Source: an uncultured Lachnospira sp.
Lineage (GTDB): Bacteria > Bacillota > Clostridia > Lachnospirales > Lachnospiraceae
Direction: 5' to 3'
Assembly: GCA_910585095.1 (NCBI GenBank)
Contig: CAJUBU010000005.1
Location: 64,792 to 128,791, forward strand
DNA length: 64,000 nucleotides
A program made the position numbers and the translations under genes. The notes below the pieces were generated by a model. It did no database searches and was not told where the DNA came from. It saw only the letters and a program-made list of their open reading frames with translations. This document shows, piece after piece, positions 42,123 through 50,410 of the stretch (the first letter of the stretch is position 1; every line of letters starts with the position of its first letter).

Positions 42123-43493
42123 ATGGAAAGAGAAAAATTAAAAACAAGATTGGGATTTATTCTATTGTCGGCAGGCTGTGCTATTGGTATTGGAAATGTG
42201 TGGAAGTTTCCATATATAGCTGGGCAAAGTGGTGGCGGCGCTTTTGTCTTGTTTTATTTTATATTTTTAGCCATTTTGGGTTTGCCTGTTATGTGTATGG
42301 AGTTTGCTGTTGGAAGATCCAGCAAGAAAAGTCCTATAAAGGCATATCAGGTGTTGGAAAAAAAGGGAACAAAATGGCATATTCATGGATATTTTACGCT
42401 GATTGGCTGTTATTTGCTGATGATGTTTTATACAACCGTAGCGGGTTGGATGCTGCATTATTTTTATTTGACGGCAGCAGGTAAGCTGGATGGCGTTGAC
42501 TCACAGACAATTGCGGCTACATTTTCAGATATGCTTGCACAGCCTGAAGTTATGGTTTTTTGGATGATTCTTGTTGTATTGATGGGAATTGTTGTCTGTA
42601 CAAGAGGACTGCAAAATAGTTTAGAGCGTATTACAAAAATAATGATGATTGCACTGTTGCTGATTATGGTGATTTTGGCAGGAAACAGTTTTTTTATGAC
42701 AGGGGCAAAAGAAGGCTTACAATTTTATCTGCTGCCAGATTTTGACCGTATGAAACAGGTTGGTATTGTAACAACATTGACCAACGCGATGAATCAGGCA
42801 TTTTTCACATTAAGTCTAGGTATTGGCGCTATGGCGATTTTTGGAAGTTACATTGATAAGAAACATACGTTACTAGGCGAGTCCGTTCGTGTTGTTTTAT
42901 TGGATACATTTGTGGCAATTACTGCGGGATTGATTATTTTTCCAGCTTGTTTTACATATCATGTTGACCAGACCGCAGGTCCAAGCCTAATATTTATCAC
43001 GTTGCCCAATATTTTTGCAAGTATGCCATTAGGGCGTTTGTGGGGAAGTTTATTTTTCTTGTTTATGTCTTTTGCAGCATTATCCACTGTTTTTGCCGTG
43101 TTTGAAAATATTATATGTTGTGGTATGGAATTGACAAATTGCAGCAGAAAGAAATCAGGAATCGTTAATTTTGTATTGATTGTTGTTTTATCACTTCCAT
43201 GTGTATTGGGTTATAATATTTTAAGCTGGGACGGATTTAAAATATTTGGCGGAACGATTTTGGATTTTGAGGATTTTCTAGTAAGCAATTTATTTTTGCC
43301 GCTTGGTTCTTTGGTATATTTATTATTTTGCGTCACAAGATATGGCTGGGGCTGGGAAAACTTTAAAAAGGAAGCCAATACAGGAAGTGGCATAAAAATA
43401 CAAAATTGGATGAAAGGTTATGTAACGTATGTATTGCCAGTTATTATCCTATTTATATTTATTTTTGGTATTTATGATAAATTTTTTAAATAG
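42123..43493 (+). CDS. Neurotransmitter:sodium symporter (NSS) family transporter
   Basis: 456 residues with about 11 membrane spans. It has the NSS/LeuT signatures LGFILLSAGCAIGIGNVWKFPYIAG (unwound TM1 with Na and substrate site) and GGAFVLFYFIFLAILGLPVMCMEF. It should import an amino acid or related compound with Na+; prokaryotic members often carry Trp, Leu or Tyr. It starts 26 bases after niaR and may be co-transcribed, which would hint at a precursor of NAD metabolism, though that is conjecture. A terminator follows directly. Confidence 0.9.
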   Translation: MEREKLKTRLGFILLSAGCAIGIGNVWKFPYIAGQSGGGAFVLFYFIFLAILGLPVMCMEFAVGRSSKKSPIKAYQVLEKKGTKWHIHGYFTLIGCYLLMMFYTTVAGWMLHYFYLTAAGKLDGVDSQTIAATFSDMLAQPEVMVFWMILVVLMGIVVCTRGLQNSLERITKIMMIALLLIMVILAGNSFFMTGAKEGLQFYLLPDFDRMKQVGIVTTLTNAMNQAFFTLSLGIGAMAIFGSYIDKKHTLLGESVRVVLLDTFVAITAGLIIFPACFTYHVDQTAGPSLIFITLPNIFASMPLGRLWGSLFFLFMSFAALSTVFAVFENIICCGMELTNCSRKKSGIVNFVLIVVLSLPCVLGYNILSWDGFKIFGGTILDFEDFLVSNLFLPLGSLVYLLFCVTRYGWGWENFKKEANTGSGIKIQNWMKGYVTYVLPVIILFIFIFGIYDKFFK

Positions 43494-43501
43494 AGTGTAT
43501 C

Positions 43502-43546
43502 TGCCCTTGTTTTTGCCCTTACGAGACGAAACAAGGGCAATTTTTT
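43502..43546 (+). terminator. Terminator after the NSS transporter gene
   Basis: TGCCCTTGTTT (43502-43512) pairs with AAACAAGGGCA (43529-43539), followed by six T at 43541-43546. Confidence 0.85.
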
Positions 43547-43644
43547 ATTCCCTGCAAACTACCTTAATTTGCAGAGGTGGCATTGGAAGCAGCGGAGTAA
43601 TTAACGCAAATCATACATAGACAATAAACACAATCGCAAGTAAC

Positions 43645-43757
43645 AGAAAAGGCTATCTTCTACTGCCATAGAGGATAGCCTGTGATCTGTTTGTTTTTTA
43701 AACGGATTATTGTTTCCGATTGAACAACCGTCGGACGTGCAATATCCTTCAGCTTCT
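43645..43757 (-). ncRNA. Candidate small RNA of about 110 nt
   Basis: A minus-strand promoter at 43764-43792 would start transcription near 43757. The transcript contains a TCCGA/TCGGA hairpin and ends in AGGCTATC/GATAGCCT (43681-43650, perfect 8 bp) followed by TTTTCTGTT. No convincing ORF with a ribosome site fits. The family is unknown. The surrounding 420-base gap (43547-43968) otherwise holds CTGCAAA/TTTGCAG (43555-43577) and two terminator-like hairpins. Confidence 0.3.
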
Positions 43758-43763
43758 AAGATG

Positions 43764-43792
43764 ATTATAAACCAACACTGCAAATTTTGCAA
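43764..43792 (-). promoter_or_regulatory. Minus-strand sigma-A promoter in the NSS-Uma2 gap
   Basis: On the minus strand TTGCAA (43792-43787), 17-nt spacer, TATAAT (43769-43764): near-consensus with ideal spacing. It points away from the Uma2 gene into the gap. Confidence 0.5.
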
Positions 43793-43808
43793 GAAGGTTT
43801 AGAAAATG

Positions 43809-43836
43809 GGAGTGTTTCGGCACTCCTATTTTTTTG
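43809..43836 (+). terminator. Second terminator-like hairpin in the NSS-Uma2 gap
   Basis: GGAGTG (43809-43814), loop TTTCGG, CACTCC (43821-43826), then TATTTTTTT. A further stem TTGTAGAC/GTCTACAA (43842-43849/43872-43879) followed by eight T lies just downstream. Confidence 0.65.
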
Positions 43837-43968
43837 TGGATTTGTAGACTATATTACAGGAATATGGTCCTGTCTACAAGGATTTTTTTTGGTTTTTATA
43901 AAATGATATATTCCTTGCTATGTTTTGTTAAAAAATATATAATGATAATAAAAAAGGAGAGTGATTGT

Positions 43969-44523
43969 ATGGCTTTAGCACAAAAAATTATAGATTATGA
44001 ATATACAATTGATGATATTTATGCTTTACCAGAAGGAAAAAGAGCAGAATTAATTGATGGGCAAATGTATATGATGGCAACACCAAGTACAAAGCATCAA
44101 AGATTAGTAAAAGAATTCACATATCAAATTGAAAATTATATTAGAGGAAAGAATGGTGATTGTGAGGTATTGCCTGCTCCATTTGCAGTATTTTTAAATG
44201 CAGATAACAAAACATATGTAGAACCTGACATTTCAGTTATTTGTGATAAAGATAAATTAAATGATAAGGGATGTAATGGTGCGCCTGATTGGATTATTGA
44301 AATCGTTTCACCAACAAGTAGCCGAATGGATTATGTTATTAAGCTTTTTAAATATCGCTCGGCTGGAGTAAAGGAATATTGGATAGTGGATTTAGATAAA
44401 AATCGTATCTCAGTATGGAATTTAGAGAATGAAGATATGTTTGAATACACATTTTCGGATATTGTTAAAGCTGGAATTTATGAAGATTTGGAAATTGATT
44501 TTTCTAAGATAGAGATTCATTAA
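43969..44523 (+). CDS. Uma2-family PD-(D/E)XK nuclease-like protein
   Basis: 184 residues. The Uma2/DUF820 pattern is clear: ALPEGKRAELIDGQMYMMATPSTKHQRL, YVEPDISVICDKDKL with the active-site Asp, DWIIEIVSPTSSR with the Glu, and YRSAGVKEYWIVDL. The restriction-endonuclease-like core seems intact; the cellular role of Uma2 proteins is unknown. ATG 43969 follows AAAAAGGAGAG. Such genes are common in multicopy sets and on mobile DNA. Confidence 0.85.
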   Translation: MALAQKIIDYEYTIDDIYALPEGKRAELIDGQMYMMATPSTKHQRLVKEFTYQIENYIRGKNGDCEVLPAPFAVFLNADNKTYVEPDISVICDKDKLNDKGCNGAPDWIIEIVSPTSSRMDYVIKLFKYRSAGVKEYWIVDLDKNRISVWNLENEDMFEYTFSDIVKAGIYEDLEIDFSKIEIH

Positions 44524-44534
44524 TAAGAGGCTTG

Positions 44535-44577
44535 AAATTTTATTTGCGTTTATGAAAGAAGAAAAGTGTTATGCGAG
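44535..44577 (+). repeat. Leader sequence shared with the FlxA-like operon (copy A)
   Basis: ATTTGCGTTTATGA followed by a purine-rich 10-mer and AGTGTTATGCGAG, including the start codon of the HD gene, matches 47254-47289 at 31 of 36 positions. The downstream proteins are unrelated. Confidence 0.6.
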
Positions 44578-45143
44578 ATGATATTTTAAAAAATCTACAA
44601 AAGGAAATATATGATAGGTGTCAAAAAGAAACAAATAAATTTGGTATGGGGTGTTATTATCATATTGTTGCCGTAGTGAAAAATGCAGAAATTTTAGCTT
44701 CAAAATATAAAGCAGATAAAGAAATTGTTATGATAGCCGCTTGGCTGCATGATATTGCTTCGATTACAGATTACAGTTTATATGAACTTCACCATATACA
44801 TGGAGCCCAAATGGCTTATTCTATTTTAAAAGAATATAACTATGATGATAAAAAAATTACGCTTGTACAAAAATGTATTCAAAATCATAGAGGCAGTGTA
44901 AATTTAGGAAAAAGTACGCTGGAAGAATTATGTGTTGCAGATGCGGATGCAATTTCACATGTCGATAATATTCCTAGTTTATTGTATTTAGCTTACGTTC
45001 AAAAAGGGATGGGGATTGAAGAAGGTCAACGATTTGTAAGGGATAAATTAATAAGAAGCTTTCAAAAACTATCTATACAAAGTAAAAAATATTATCAAAA
45101 TAAGTTTGAAAAAGCGATTGAAGTCTTAAATGGAGAATCTTAA
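44571..45143 (+). CDS. HD-domain phosphohydrolase
   Basis: 190 residues. The HD signature is His in YYHIVAVVKNAEILA, the HD pair in AAWLHDIASITDY and a distal Asp in VADADAISHVDNIPSL, the layout of small metal-dependent phosphohydrolases. The substrate could be a nucleotide or cyclic nucleotide. It starts MRDDILKNL after a purine-rich GAAAGAAGAAAAG ribosome site. It lies 47 bases after the Uma2 gene. Confidence 0.85.
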   Translation: MRDDILKNLQKEIYDRCQKETNKFGMGCYYHIVAVVKNAEILASKYKADKEIVMIAAWLHDIASITDYSLYELHHIHGAQMAYSILKEYNYDDKKITLVQKCIQNHRGSVNLGKSTLEELCVADADAISHVDNIPSLLYLAYVQKGMGIEEGQRFVRDKLIRSFQKLSIQSKKYYQNKFEKAIEVLNGES

Positions 45144-45181
45144 ATAATTGAATATTTTTACAAAATTTGTCAATAAACTTA

Positions 45182-45210
45182 TTTACAAGCGTAAATTAAT
45201 CTGGTAAAAT
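45182..45210 (+). promoter_or_regulatory. Promoter of the BlaI/BlaR-like pair overlapped by a dyad
   Basis: TTTACA (45182-45187), 17-nt spacer, TAAAAT (45205-45210). The dyad TTTAC-AAGC-GTAAA (45182-45195) covers the -35 and resembles BlaI/MecI operators (TTACA/TGTAA half-sites). Confidence 0.5.
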
Positions 45211-45304
45211 AATAATGATAAATAATATTAAATTATTATTTATTGTTATTATTTTTTTTGCAAATATAGACGATATTAAAAGTAACTTATAGAAATGGAG
45301 CCGT

Positions 45305-45694
45305 ATGAACGAGATTACACCAAGCGAGAATGAATGGGCAATTATGGAAGTTGTATGGGATTGTGAGGGAAGCATGACTGCCTCCGAAATCATCCATACA
45401 TTAAAAGGAAAACTTGATGTAAGCAGCAAGACCATACGTGTTATGATTAACCGGCTTGTCACAAAAGGGATATTAAGCTATACAGTCGATTCAAAAGATG
45501 CGAGAGTATATCACTATATGGCTATGAAAAGCAAAAAAGAATGTCTTGAGCTGAAAAGCGAGCGTTTTGTAAATAATTATTTTGGCGGCAATACATCTCT
45601 TGCAGTGGCTAGTTTTTTACAATCGGCTAATATTTCAGAAGAACAGATAAAGATGCTTCACAAATTGATTGAACAGCTTGAAAAAGAAAAATAA
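45305..45694 (+). CDS. BlaI/MecI-family repressor
   Basis: 129 residues. The winged helix is ITPSENEWAIMEVVWDCEGSMTASEIIHTLKGKLDVSSKTIRVMINRLVTKGILSY, and the C-terminal dimerisation helices end in FLQSANISEEQIKMLHKLIEQLEKE. BlaI-type repressors dimerise on promoter dyads and are inactivated by proteolysis triggered by their membrane partner. AGAAATGGAG (45291-45300) is the ribosome site. The BlaR-like protease gene follows after 35 bases. Confidence 0.9.
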   Translation: MNEITPSENEWAIMEVVWDCEGSMTASEIIHTLKGKLDVSSKTIRVMINRLVTKGILSYTVDSKDARVYHYMAMKSKKECLELKSERFVNNYFGGNTSLAVASFLQSANISEEQIKMLHKLIEQLEKEK

Positions 45695-45729
45695 TGTGAT
45701 TTGTTATTGTTACAAGGTAGCATCTTAGC

Positions 45730-47028
45730 ATGGAGTTTTATATGATTGATTGGTTGGCAATAAAGAGTTATATGGATTTTGCAGCGCAGTATTGCTTGAT
45801 AAAATGTGCAAAAACAATGACTGCTGGATGGATACTATTCTTTTTTATTTATTTTATAAGATTTCTTAATAAAAAGAAAAATCCTACCATAAATTATTAT
45901 GCTATGCTTCTTTTAGTCCCTGCTGTTTTGATGGGAATGAATAAGGTGTTTTTTATAGGAGGAATAAACTATTATTCATCATTTTTAAATCTTTTATTAA
46001 CACCATTGTTAGGCTACATATATTTTAGTATTGCTTTCATCTTATTGGTACATTTTATCCGTTTAGACCATAAAATGAAAAAGGACGTATACACTTTACC
46101 ACATTGGGAAAATAAAGCGTTTATTCAAGATTGTATCAACTATGTAGTCTTTACAAATGATTGTTTTAGCCGTCATTATTTAAACCGTGTTCAAGTCTAT
46201 ATTACAAATGAAAATGTAAGTCCGTTTTCAGGCGGTTTGTTTCACCCTTTTATCGTATTGCCAAATATTATTGTACATTCATGGGATAAAGAAAAGCAAA
46301 AGATTGTACTGTGTCATGAGTTGATACATATAAAATCAGGACATATTTTTTGGAAATATATTTTTTCTTTTATAAAAATTTATTGGTGGATAAATCCATT
46401 GATTTATTTCTTTACAAAGCAATTACATGAAGATATGGAGATGGTCTGTGATGAAAAAAGTATTTTTTATACGCATCTGCCAAAAGTGGAGTATGGAAAA
46501 TTGCTTTTAGATATGGTTCTTGTCTTAAAGGCTGTTCATTCTCAAGGAATTGCCACTTTTGTAAATAAAAATGATTATCAGGTATTAAGGACAAGAATAG
46601 GCGGTCTTTCGATTCGTCAAAAAAATTATTATAAAAAATATTTTATGATTTTTGCCGCAGTATTTACAGCACTTATTACTGTTATCATGGCGACATCATA
46701 TCCTCGTTATACAAAGTTTACTGATGCTTCTTTATTTAATGAACAATTGGAATATATTTCAGAATTAGATCATTCCATTTCAGGAGTGCAGGTAAAAGAT
46801 GGAAAACTTTTTATTGATAATACGATATTTAAACAGACTTTAACCGATAAAAACATTACTGGAGATTATGTGTATATCTATTTTGACGGTATTATGAAAG
46901 TACCCGGAAGCGGAGGCGGCGGCAATACCGCAAGGGTTTCCACAAAGGATTTTTCAGATATCACATACTTGGCATTGGATTGTATTGAAAATGATATATT
47001 AAATATACTTTTAAAATATATACTATAA
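45730..47028 (+). CDS. BlaR1-like M56 membrane metallopeptidase without a penicillin-binding sensor
   Basis: 432 residues. Membrane spans lie at about 22-42, 52-72 and 90-115, then a cytoplasmic gluzincin domain with CHELIHIKSGH (HExxH, about 196-200) and downstream Glu in HEDMEMVCDE. A fourth span (about 307-325) leads to only about 105 extracytoplasmic residues (SYPRYTKFTDAS onward), far smaller than the 260-residue beta-lactam sensor of BlaR1. It therefore probably senses something else and cleaves the adjacent repressor. ATG 45730 has AAGGTAG upstream; ATG 45742 is an alternative. Confidence 0.85.
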   Translation: MEFYMIDWLAIKSYMDFAAQYCLIKCAKTMTAGWILFFFIYFIRFLNKKKNPTINYYAMLLLVPAVLMGMNKVFFIGGINYYSSFLNLLLTPLLGYIYFSIAFILLVHFIRLDHKMKKDVYTLPHWENKAFIQDCINYVVFTNDCFSRHYLNRVQVYITNENVSPFSGGLFHPFIVLPNIIVHSWDKEKQKIVLCHELIHIKSGHIFWKYIFSFIKIYWWINPLIYFFTKQLHEDMEMVCDEKSIFYTHLPKVEYGKLLLDMVLVLKAVHSQGIATFVNKNDYQVLRTRIGGLSIRQKNYYKKYFMIFAAVFTALITVIMATSYPRYTKFTDASLFNEQLEYISELDHSISGVQVKDGKLFIDNTIFKQTLTDKNITGDYVYIYFDGIMKVPGSGGGGNTARVSTKDFSDITYLALDCIENDILNILLKYIL

Positions 47029-47246
47029 CTTGCTGATTTAGACCGATGGTACCTTTTTTAGATAGGAAAGGTATTGCAAATATATAGGCAAGGGATAGGC
47101 GGATAATTGGTATCCGTTTTGATTTTACTAGAAATTCATTTAGAATTTCCATAAAAAAGGTTCATATAAGAATCTTTATGTAAACAAATAAACAAGGAGG
47201 TTGAATTGTTTAAGCGTAAATATAGATTGTATGTTTTTTATATTTG

Positions 47247-47289
47247 CAATTTCATTTGCGTTTATGACAGGAAAGGAGTGTTATGCGAG
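47247..47289 (+). repeat. Leader sequence shared with the HD gene (copy B)
   Basis: CATTTGCGTTTATGA, then CAGGAAAGGAGTGTTATGCGAG, matches 44542-44577 with five differences in 36. The differences make a better ribosome site here (AAAGGAG). Upstream, AAGGAGG at 47194-47200 precedes a TTG-started frame of about 31 codons running into the next gene, a possible leader peptide. Confidence 0.6.
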
Positions 47290-48083
47290 TACAAAACGTA
47301 AACAACGATGTAGCGAACATGAAGACAGGGATGTCGCAAAGTGCAGATGCTACAACCAAAAATCTTCAAAGTCAAATACTAGCAAAACAACAAGAATTAA
47401 AAAAGCTGTCTGAAAACCAAGATATGACAATGGAAGCGAAGATGAAGAAAAGACAAGAAATAAATCAGCAAATTGCCGATTTAAACAGACAGCTTCGCCA
47501 GCATGAAATTGAACAGCGTAAAGAAAAGCAAAAAGAAGAAGCTTCCATGAACGATATGCTAGGCGGTGAATCAGCAGATAGTGCTGCATCTGCACAGCAA
47601 GCTCAGACCAATGCAGGACTATCAGATGCAAATATGAAGGCGATGATTTCAGCTGATGCTTCCATGAAAATGTCTGATGTACAAGGTAGTGTTTCGGCAT
47701 CATTAGAGCGGATAGCCACTGTAATACGAGGTGAAATCAAACAAGATGCGGGACGCGGTGTATCGGTTGACAAAAAAGAGCAAGAATTAGCAGATATTGA
47801 ACAGAGAGCCTTAAATGCAGCAAAAGGGCAGATGAAAGAATTAAAGGGCGCTCATAATTCTGTTAAAGATGCAAGAAAGGAAACCCTTAAAGAAGCAAGA
47901 AAAGATAAGTTGAATAGTCCAAATAAAAGTGCGGATAAGTCAGACAATACAAGCAATGCTTTTACAAGTAATACATCGGTTATCTTTAAGGAAAAGGATG
48001 CTACGGTTACATTAACATCCACAGGAAACAGCAATAATTTTAATAATAAAGTCAATGATGGCGGCATTAATATTATCGTATAG
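47283..48083 (+). CDS. FlxA-like coiled-coil protein
   Basis: 266 residues. It opens with a flagellin-like, Asn-rich start (MRVQNVNNDVANMKTGM). A long coiled coil follows (about 25-90: LQSQILAKQQELKKLSENQDMT...INQQIADLNRQLRQHEIEQRKE), typical of the FlxA family. An Ala/Ser-rich stretch, a second helical region and a C-terminal beta segment complete it. There is no signal peptide. First gene of a four-gene run, all same strand, short gaps. FlxA proteins occur with flagella or secreted structures; the function is unknown. Confidence 0.65.
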   Translation: MRVQNVNNDVANMKTGMSQSADATTKNLQSQILAKQQELKKLSENQDMTMEAKMKKRQEINQQIADLNRQLRQHEIEQRKEKQKEEASMNDMLGGESADSAASAQQAQTNAGLSDANMKAMISADASMKMSDVQGSVSASLERIATVIRGEIKQDAGRGVSVDKKEQELADIEQRALNAAKGQMKELKGAHNSVKDARKETLKEARKDKLNSPNKSADKSDNTSNAFTSNTSVIFKEKDATVTLTSTGNSNNFNNKVNDGGINIIV

Positions 48084-48115
48084 AGAATGTCCGTTTAAAT
48101 AAAGGAGGAATTTAT

Positions 48116-48877
48116 ATGTCAACAATTAATAATTTTAGTGATTATACAAGTCAATATAATACAAATCAGGATTATTCTTCTCTGTTTTCAGGTATGCAGA
48201 GCGGAACAACAACTAACAGCTTTAGTCTTGGCGATTATGCCACCATAAAAAATGGAAGCTATAAAAAGTTATTGAAAGCTTATTATAACAAACAAGATAC
48301 CGATAAGACCTCTTCTGATTCAAAGAAAGTCAGTGCGGATAAAAAATCAAAAATGATTAAAGATAGTGCTGATACATTAAAGAAAGCAGCCGATGCATTA
48401 AATGATAAATCATTGTGGGAAAAGAAGAAAATTAAAAAGACCGACGAGGAGACAAAAGAATCCATAGAGACTGAAGACTACGATTGGGATGCAATCACAA
48501 AGGCAGTACAAAATTTTGTTGACAGCTATAATGATGTGATTAAAGAAGCTGGTGATGCAGATTCAAGGTCTGTTCTTAGAAGTACTCTCTTTATGACGGG
48601 TTCGATGTCAAAGAATCAAAACTTATTGTCAAAAGTTGGCATTTCTATTGGCAAGGATAATAAATTATCATTGGATAAAGATAAATTAAAAGAATCAAAA
48701 ATAAGCGATTTAAAGAGTTTGTTTACAGGATACAATTCTGTTGCAAACAGAGTATCGCAAAAAGCTTCAACAATTTCTGGCTACGCAGCACAGAGCGGAA
48801 GCACATATAACAGCAAAGGCTCTTATTATCAGTCTGTGTCAACAGCAAAGCCTGATAAGGTGGATGAAGAAGTATAA
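48116..48877 (+). CDS. FliD-like (flagellar cap C-terminal region) protein
   Basis: 253 residues. The N-terminus is Ser/Tyr/Asn-rich without a signal peptide. Lys-rich helices (60-125) precede a stretch resembling the FliD/HAP2 C-terminal domain: AVQNFVDSYNDVIKEAGDADSRSVLRSTLFMTGSM, LLSKVGISIGKDNKLSLDKDKLKESKISDLKSLFTG and NRVSQKASTISGYAA. It is much shorter than FliD (450 or more) and lacks the N-terminal coiled coil. AAAGGAGG lies upstream. It may be a structural mimic of, or partner to, a flagellar-type filament. Confidence 0.6.
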   Translation: MSTINNFSDYTSQYNTNQDYSSLFSGMQSGTTTNSFSLGDYATIKNGSYKKLLKAYYNKQDTDKTSSDSKKVSADKKSKMIKDSADTLKKAADALNDKSLWEKKKIKKTDEETKESIETEDYDWDAITKAVQNFVDSYNDVIKEAGDADSRSVLRSTLFMTGSMSKNQNLLSKVGISIGKDNKLSLDKDKLKESKISDLKSLFTGYNSVANRVSQKASTISGYAAQSGSTYNSKGSYYQSVSTAKPDKVDEEV

Positions 48878-48907
48878 AAAGAGTTGGACACAAAATGGAG
48901 GCATAGT

Positions 48908-49603
48908 ATGAACGTAAATTTAAATATGAATGGGTTGCTTTTTTGCAAGCCTTTTGTGGGACCTCTTTTAAAAAGTACACAAGATAAAATGGAACGGCAG
49001 CAGGAATGTCAAAACACCGTCAATTTTTTTGAAAATCAGATATCCATGCTAAAAAATATGAGCGGTGAATCATTGGAAGACATTAGCAGAAAATTGGAGA
49101 TGTTTCATAGTTATAAAGACAGCATTGACGCTGCCAAACAACAATATAATAATGAGCAAATGTTTCATACATTGGATGAAGCAAAGGAAAAAGGCGAAAA
49201 GATTGCTGAAGCTGCTGAGGATATGAAGCCTAAGACAGCAGAGGAGAGAAGAGAAGACGAAGCTAAAGAAGTTATTGATGATATGAAGTCTGAATCAAGC
49301 GATGAATTGACAGAGAGCATGGAAGAAATAACAGAAGATATGGAAGAAATGTTGGAGGAAGTGACCGAAGAGATAACCGAAGAACTGCAAGAGCAGCAAA
49401 TAGAAGAACAACAGTTATCACAGCAAGAGCAAACATTAACGTCCAATGCAAACAATTTATCAGCAGAGTCGCAAAATGTGCCAACACAAGTTTTTACAGA
49501 AGAAAATCTTTTAGAGGAAGGTCTTACAAAACCAGAGAAAGACTTAGCTTTATTGGAATATTATAAGAAACAAGGATATAAACCCGTTAATTATTATGTT
49601 TAA
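48908..49603 (+). CDS. Acidic coiled-coil protein of the FlxA/FliD-like operon
   Basis: 231 residues. The first segment (NLNMNGLLFCKPFVGPLLKSTQDKMERQQECQNTVNFFENQISML) is followed by helices, then an extremely Glu-rich coiled coil (about 95-170). A Gln/Asn/Ser linker leads to a compact C-terminus (KPEKDLALLEYYKKQGYKPVNYYV). No signal peptide and no known family. ATG 48908 is chosen over an earlier in-frame start because ATGGAGG lies 8 bases upstream. Probably an adaptor or secreted component. Confidence 0.6.
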   Translation: MNVNLNMNGLLFCKPFVGPLLKSTQDKMERQQECQNTVNFFENQISMLKNMSGESLEDISRKLEMFHSYKDSIDAAKQQYNNEQMFHTLDEAKEKGEKIAEAAEDMKPKTAEERREDEAKEVIDDMKSESSDELTESMEEITEDMEEMLEEVTEEITEELQEQQIEEQQLSQQEQTLTSNANNLSAESQNVPTQVFTEENLLEEGLTKPEKDLALLEYYKKQGYKPVNYYV

Positions 49604-49677
49604 ATAAATAGTAAATTGCTGTATGGAAAAGTTTCTATGTTTGGTACAGCAGTTTGAATAAAAAAGGAGTGTAAGTT

Positions 49678-50292
49678 ATGAGTGTAAATGCAGTGAATAA
49701 TACAGCAGCAAATGTGTATACAGGCAGTCAGGTAAATACAGCCGACAAAAAGGTTGAAGAAAAACAGCAGTCAGAAGCTCAAAGTTCAGGTGCTGTATAT
49801 CAAAAATCAGGAACGGATAAAAAGGCAACCTATTCAGTAAATAAGATGAGTGCGCAGGAAAGAGCAGCGTTGGTTGACCAGTTAAAAGCCGATCAGCAGT
49901 CAAGACAGCAAAGTTTGGTAAAGCTTGTTCAAGATATGATGAAAGGGCAAGCGAAAGCTTACAGTAAGGCTTCAGGCAATGATTCGATATGGAAATTCCT
50001 TTCTAGCGGCAATTTTACAGTAGATGCAGCAACAAAGGCACAGGCACAAGAAGATATATCTGAGGATGGATATTGGGGTGTAAAACAGACATCACAGAGA
50101 TTATTTGATTTTGCAAGTGCATTAGCTGGTGATGATGTTGAAAAAATGAAAAAAATGCAGGCTGCTATGGAAAAGGGATATAAACTTGCAACAAAGTCAT
50201 GGGGCAAGGATTTGCCAAGCATAAGCAGTGATACTATCAATGCTGCCAATAAATTATTTGAGGATTATTATAAATCAAAAGAAACAGCTTAG
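49678..50292 (+). CDS. Small helical protein, DUF5610-like, last gene of the FlxA/FliD-like operon
   Basis: 204 residues. The opening MSVNAVNNTAANVYTGSQVNT echoes the Asn-rich, signal-less start of the FlxA-like protein, suggesting a common export route. The C-terminal half (DGYWGVKQTSQRLFDFASALAGDDVEKMKKM...GYKLATKSWGKDLPSISSDTINAANKLFEDYY) resembles the DUF5610 domain found beside flagellar or lateral-filament genes in other bacteria; this is from memory and tentative. AAAAAGGAG precedes the ATG and a strong terminator follows. Confidence 0.6.
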   Translation: MSVNAVNNTAANVYTGSQVNTADKKVEEKQQSEAQSSGAVYQKSGTDKKATYSVNKMSAQERAALVDQLKADQQSRQQSLVKLVQDMMKGQAKAYSKASGNDSIWKFLSSGNFTVDAATKAQAQEDISEDGYWGVKQTSQRLFDFASALAGDDVEKMKKMQAAMEKGYKLATKSWGKDLPSISSDTINAANKLFEDYYKSKETA

Positions 50293-50330
50293 CATTTATA
50301 AGCCATTATATTGTAAATAATCATAAAAGA

Positions 50331-50371
50331 ACACGGTCACAAGATAAGAAATATTTTGTGACCGTGTTTTC
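50331..50371. terminator. Bidirectional terminator closing the FlxA-like operon and the PqqD-like gene
   Basis: ACACGGTCACAA (50331-50342) pairs perfectly with TTGTGACCGTGT (50356-50367). T runs follow on both strands. Confidence 0.85.
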
Positions 50372-50410
50372 TTATAATAACAAGATTTGATAAAACTTAT
50401 TGGATAAAAT

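Noticed and set aside
43601..43792. A 63-codon minus-strand open frame in the NSS-Uma2 gap.
   Set aside because: It has no ribosome site, its start lies upstream of the likely transcription start, and it resembles no protein family.
49165..49455. A Ser/Cys-rich open frame on the minus strand opposite the acidic coiled-coil gene.
   Set aside because: It is the antisense shadow of a Glu-rich repeat region and has no ribosome site.
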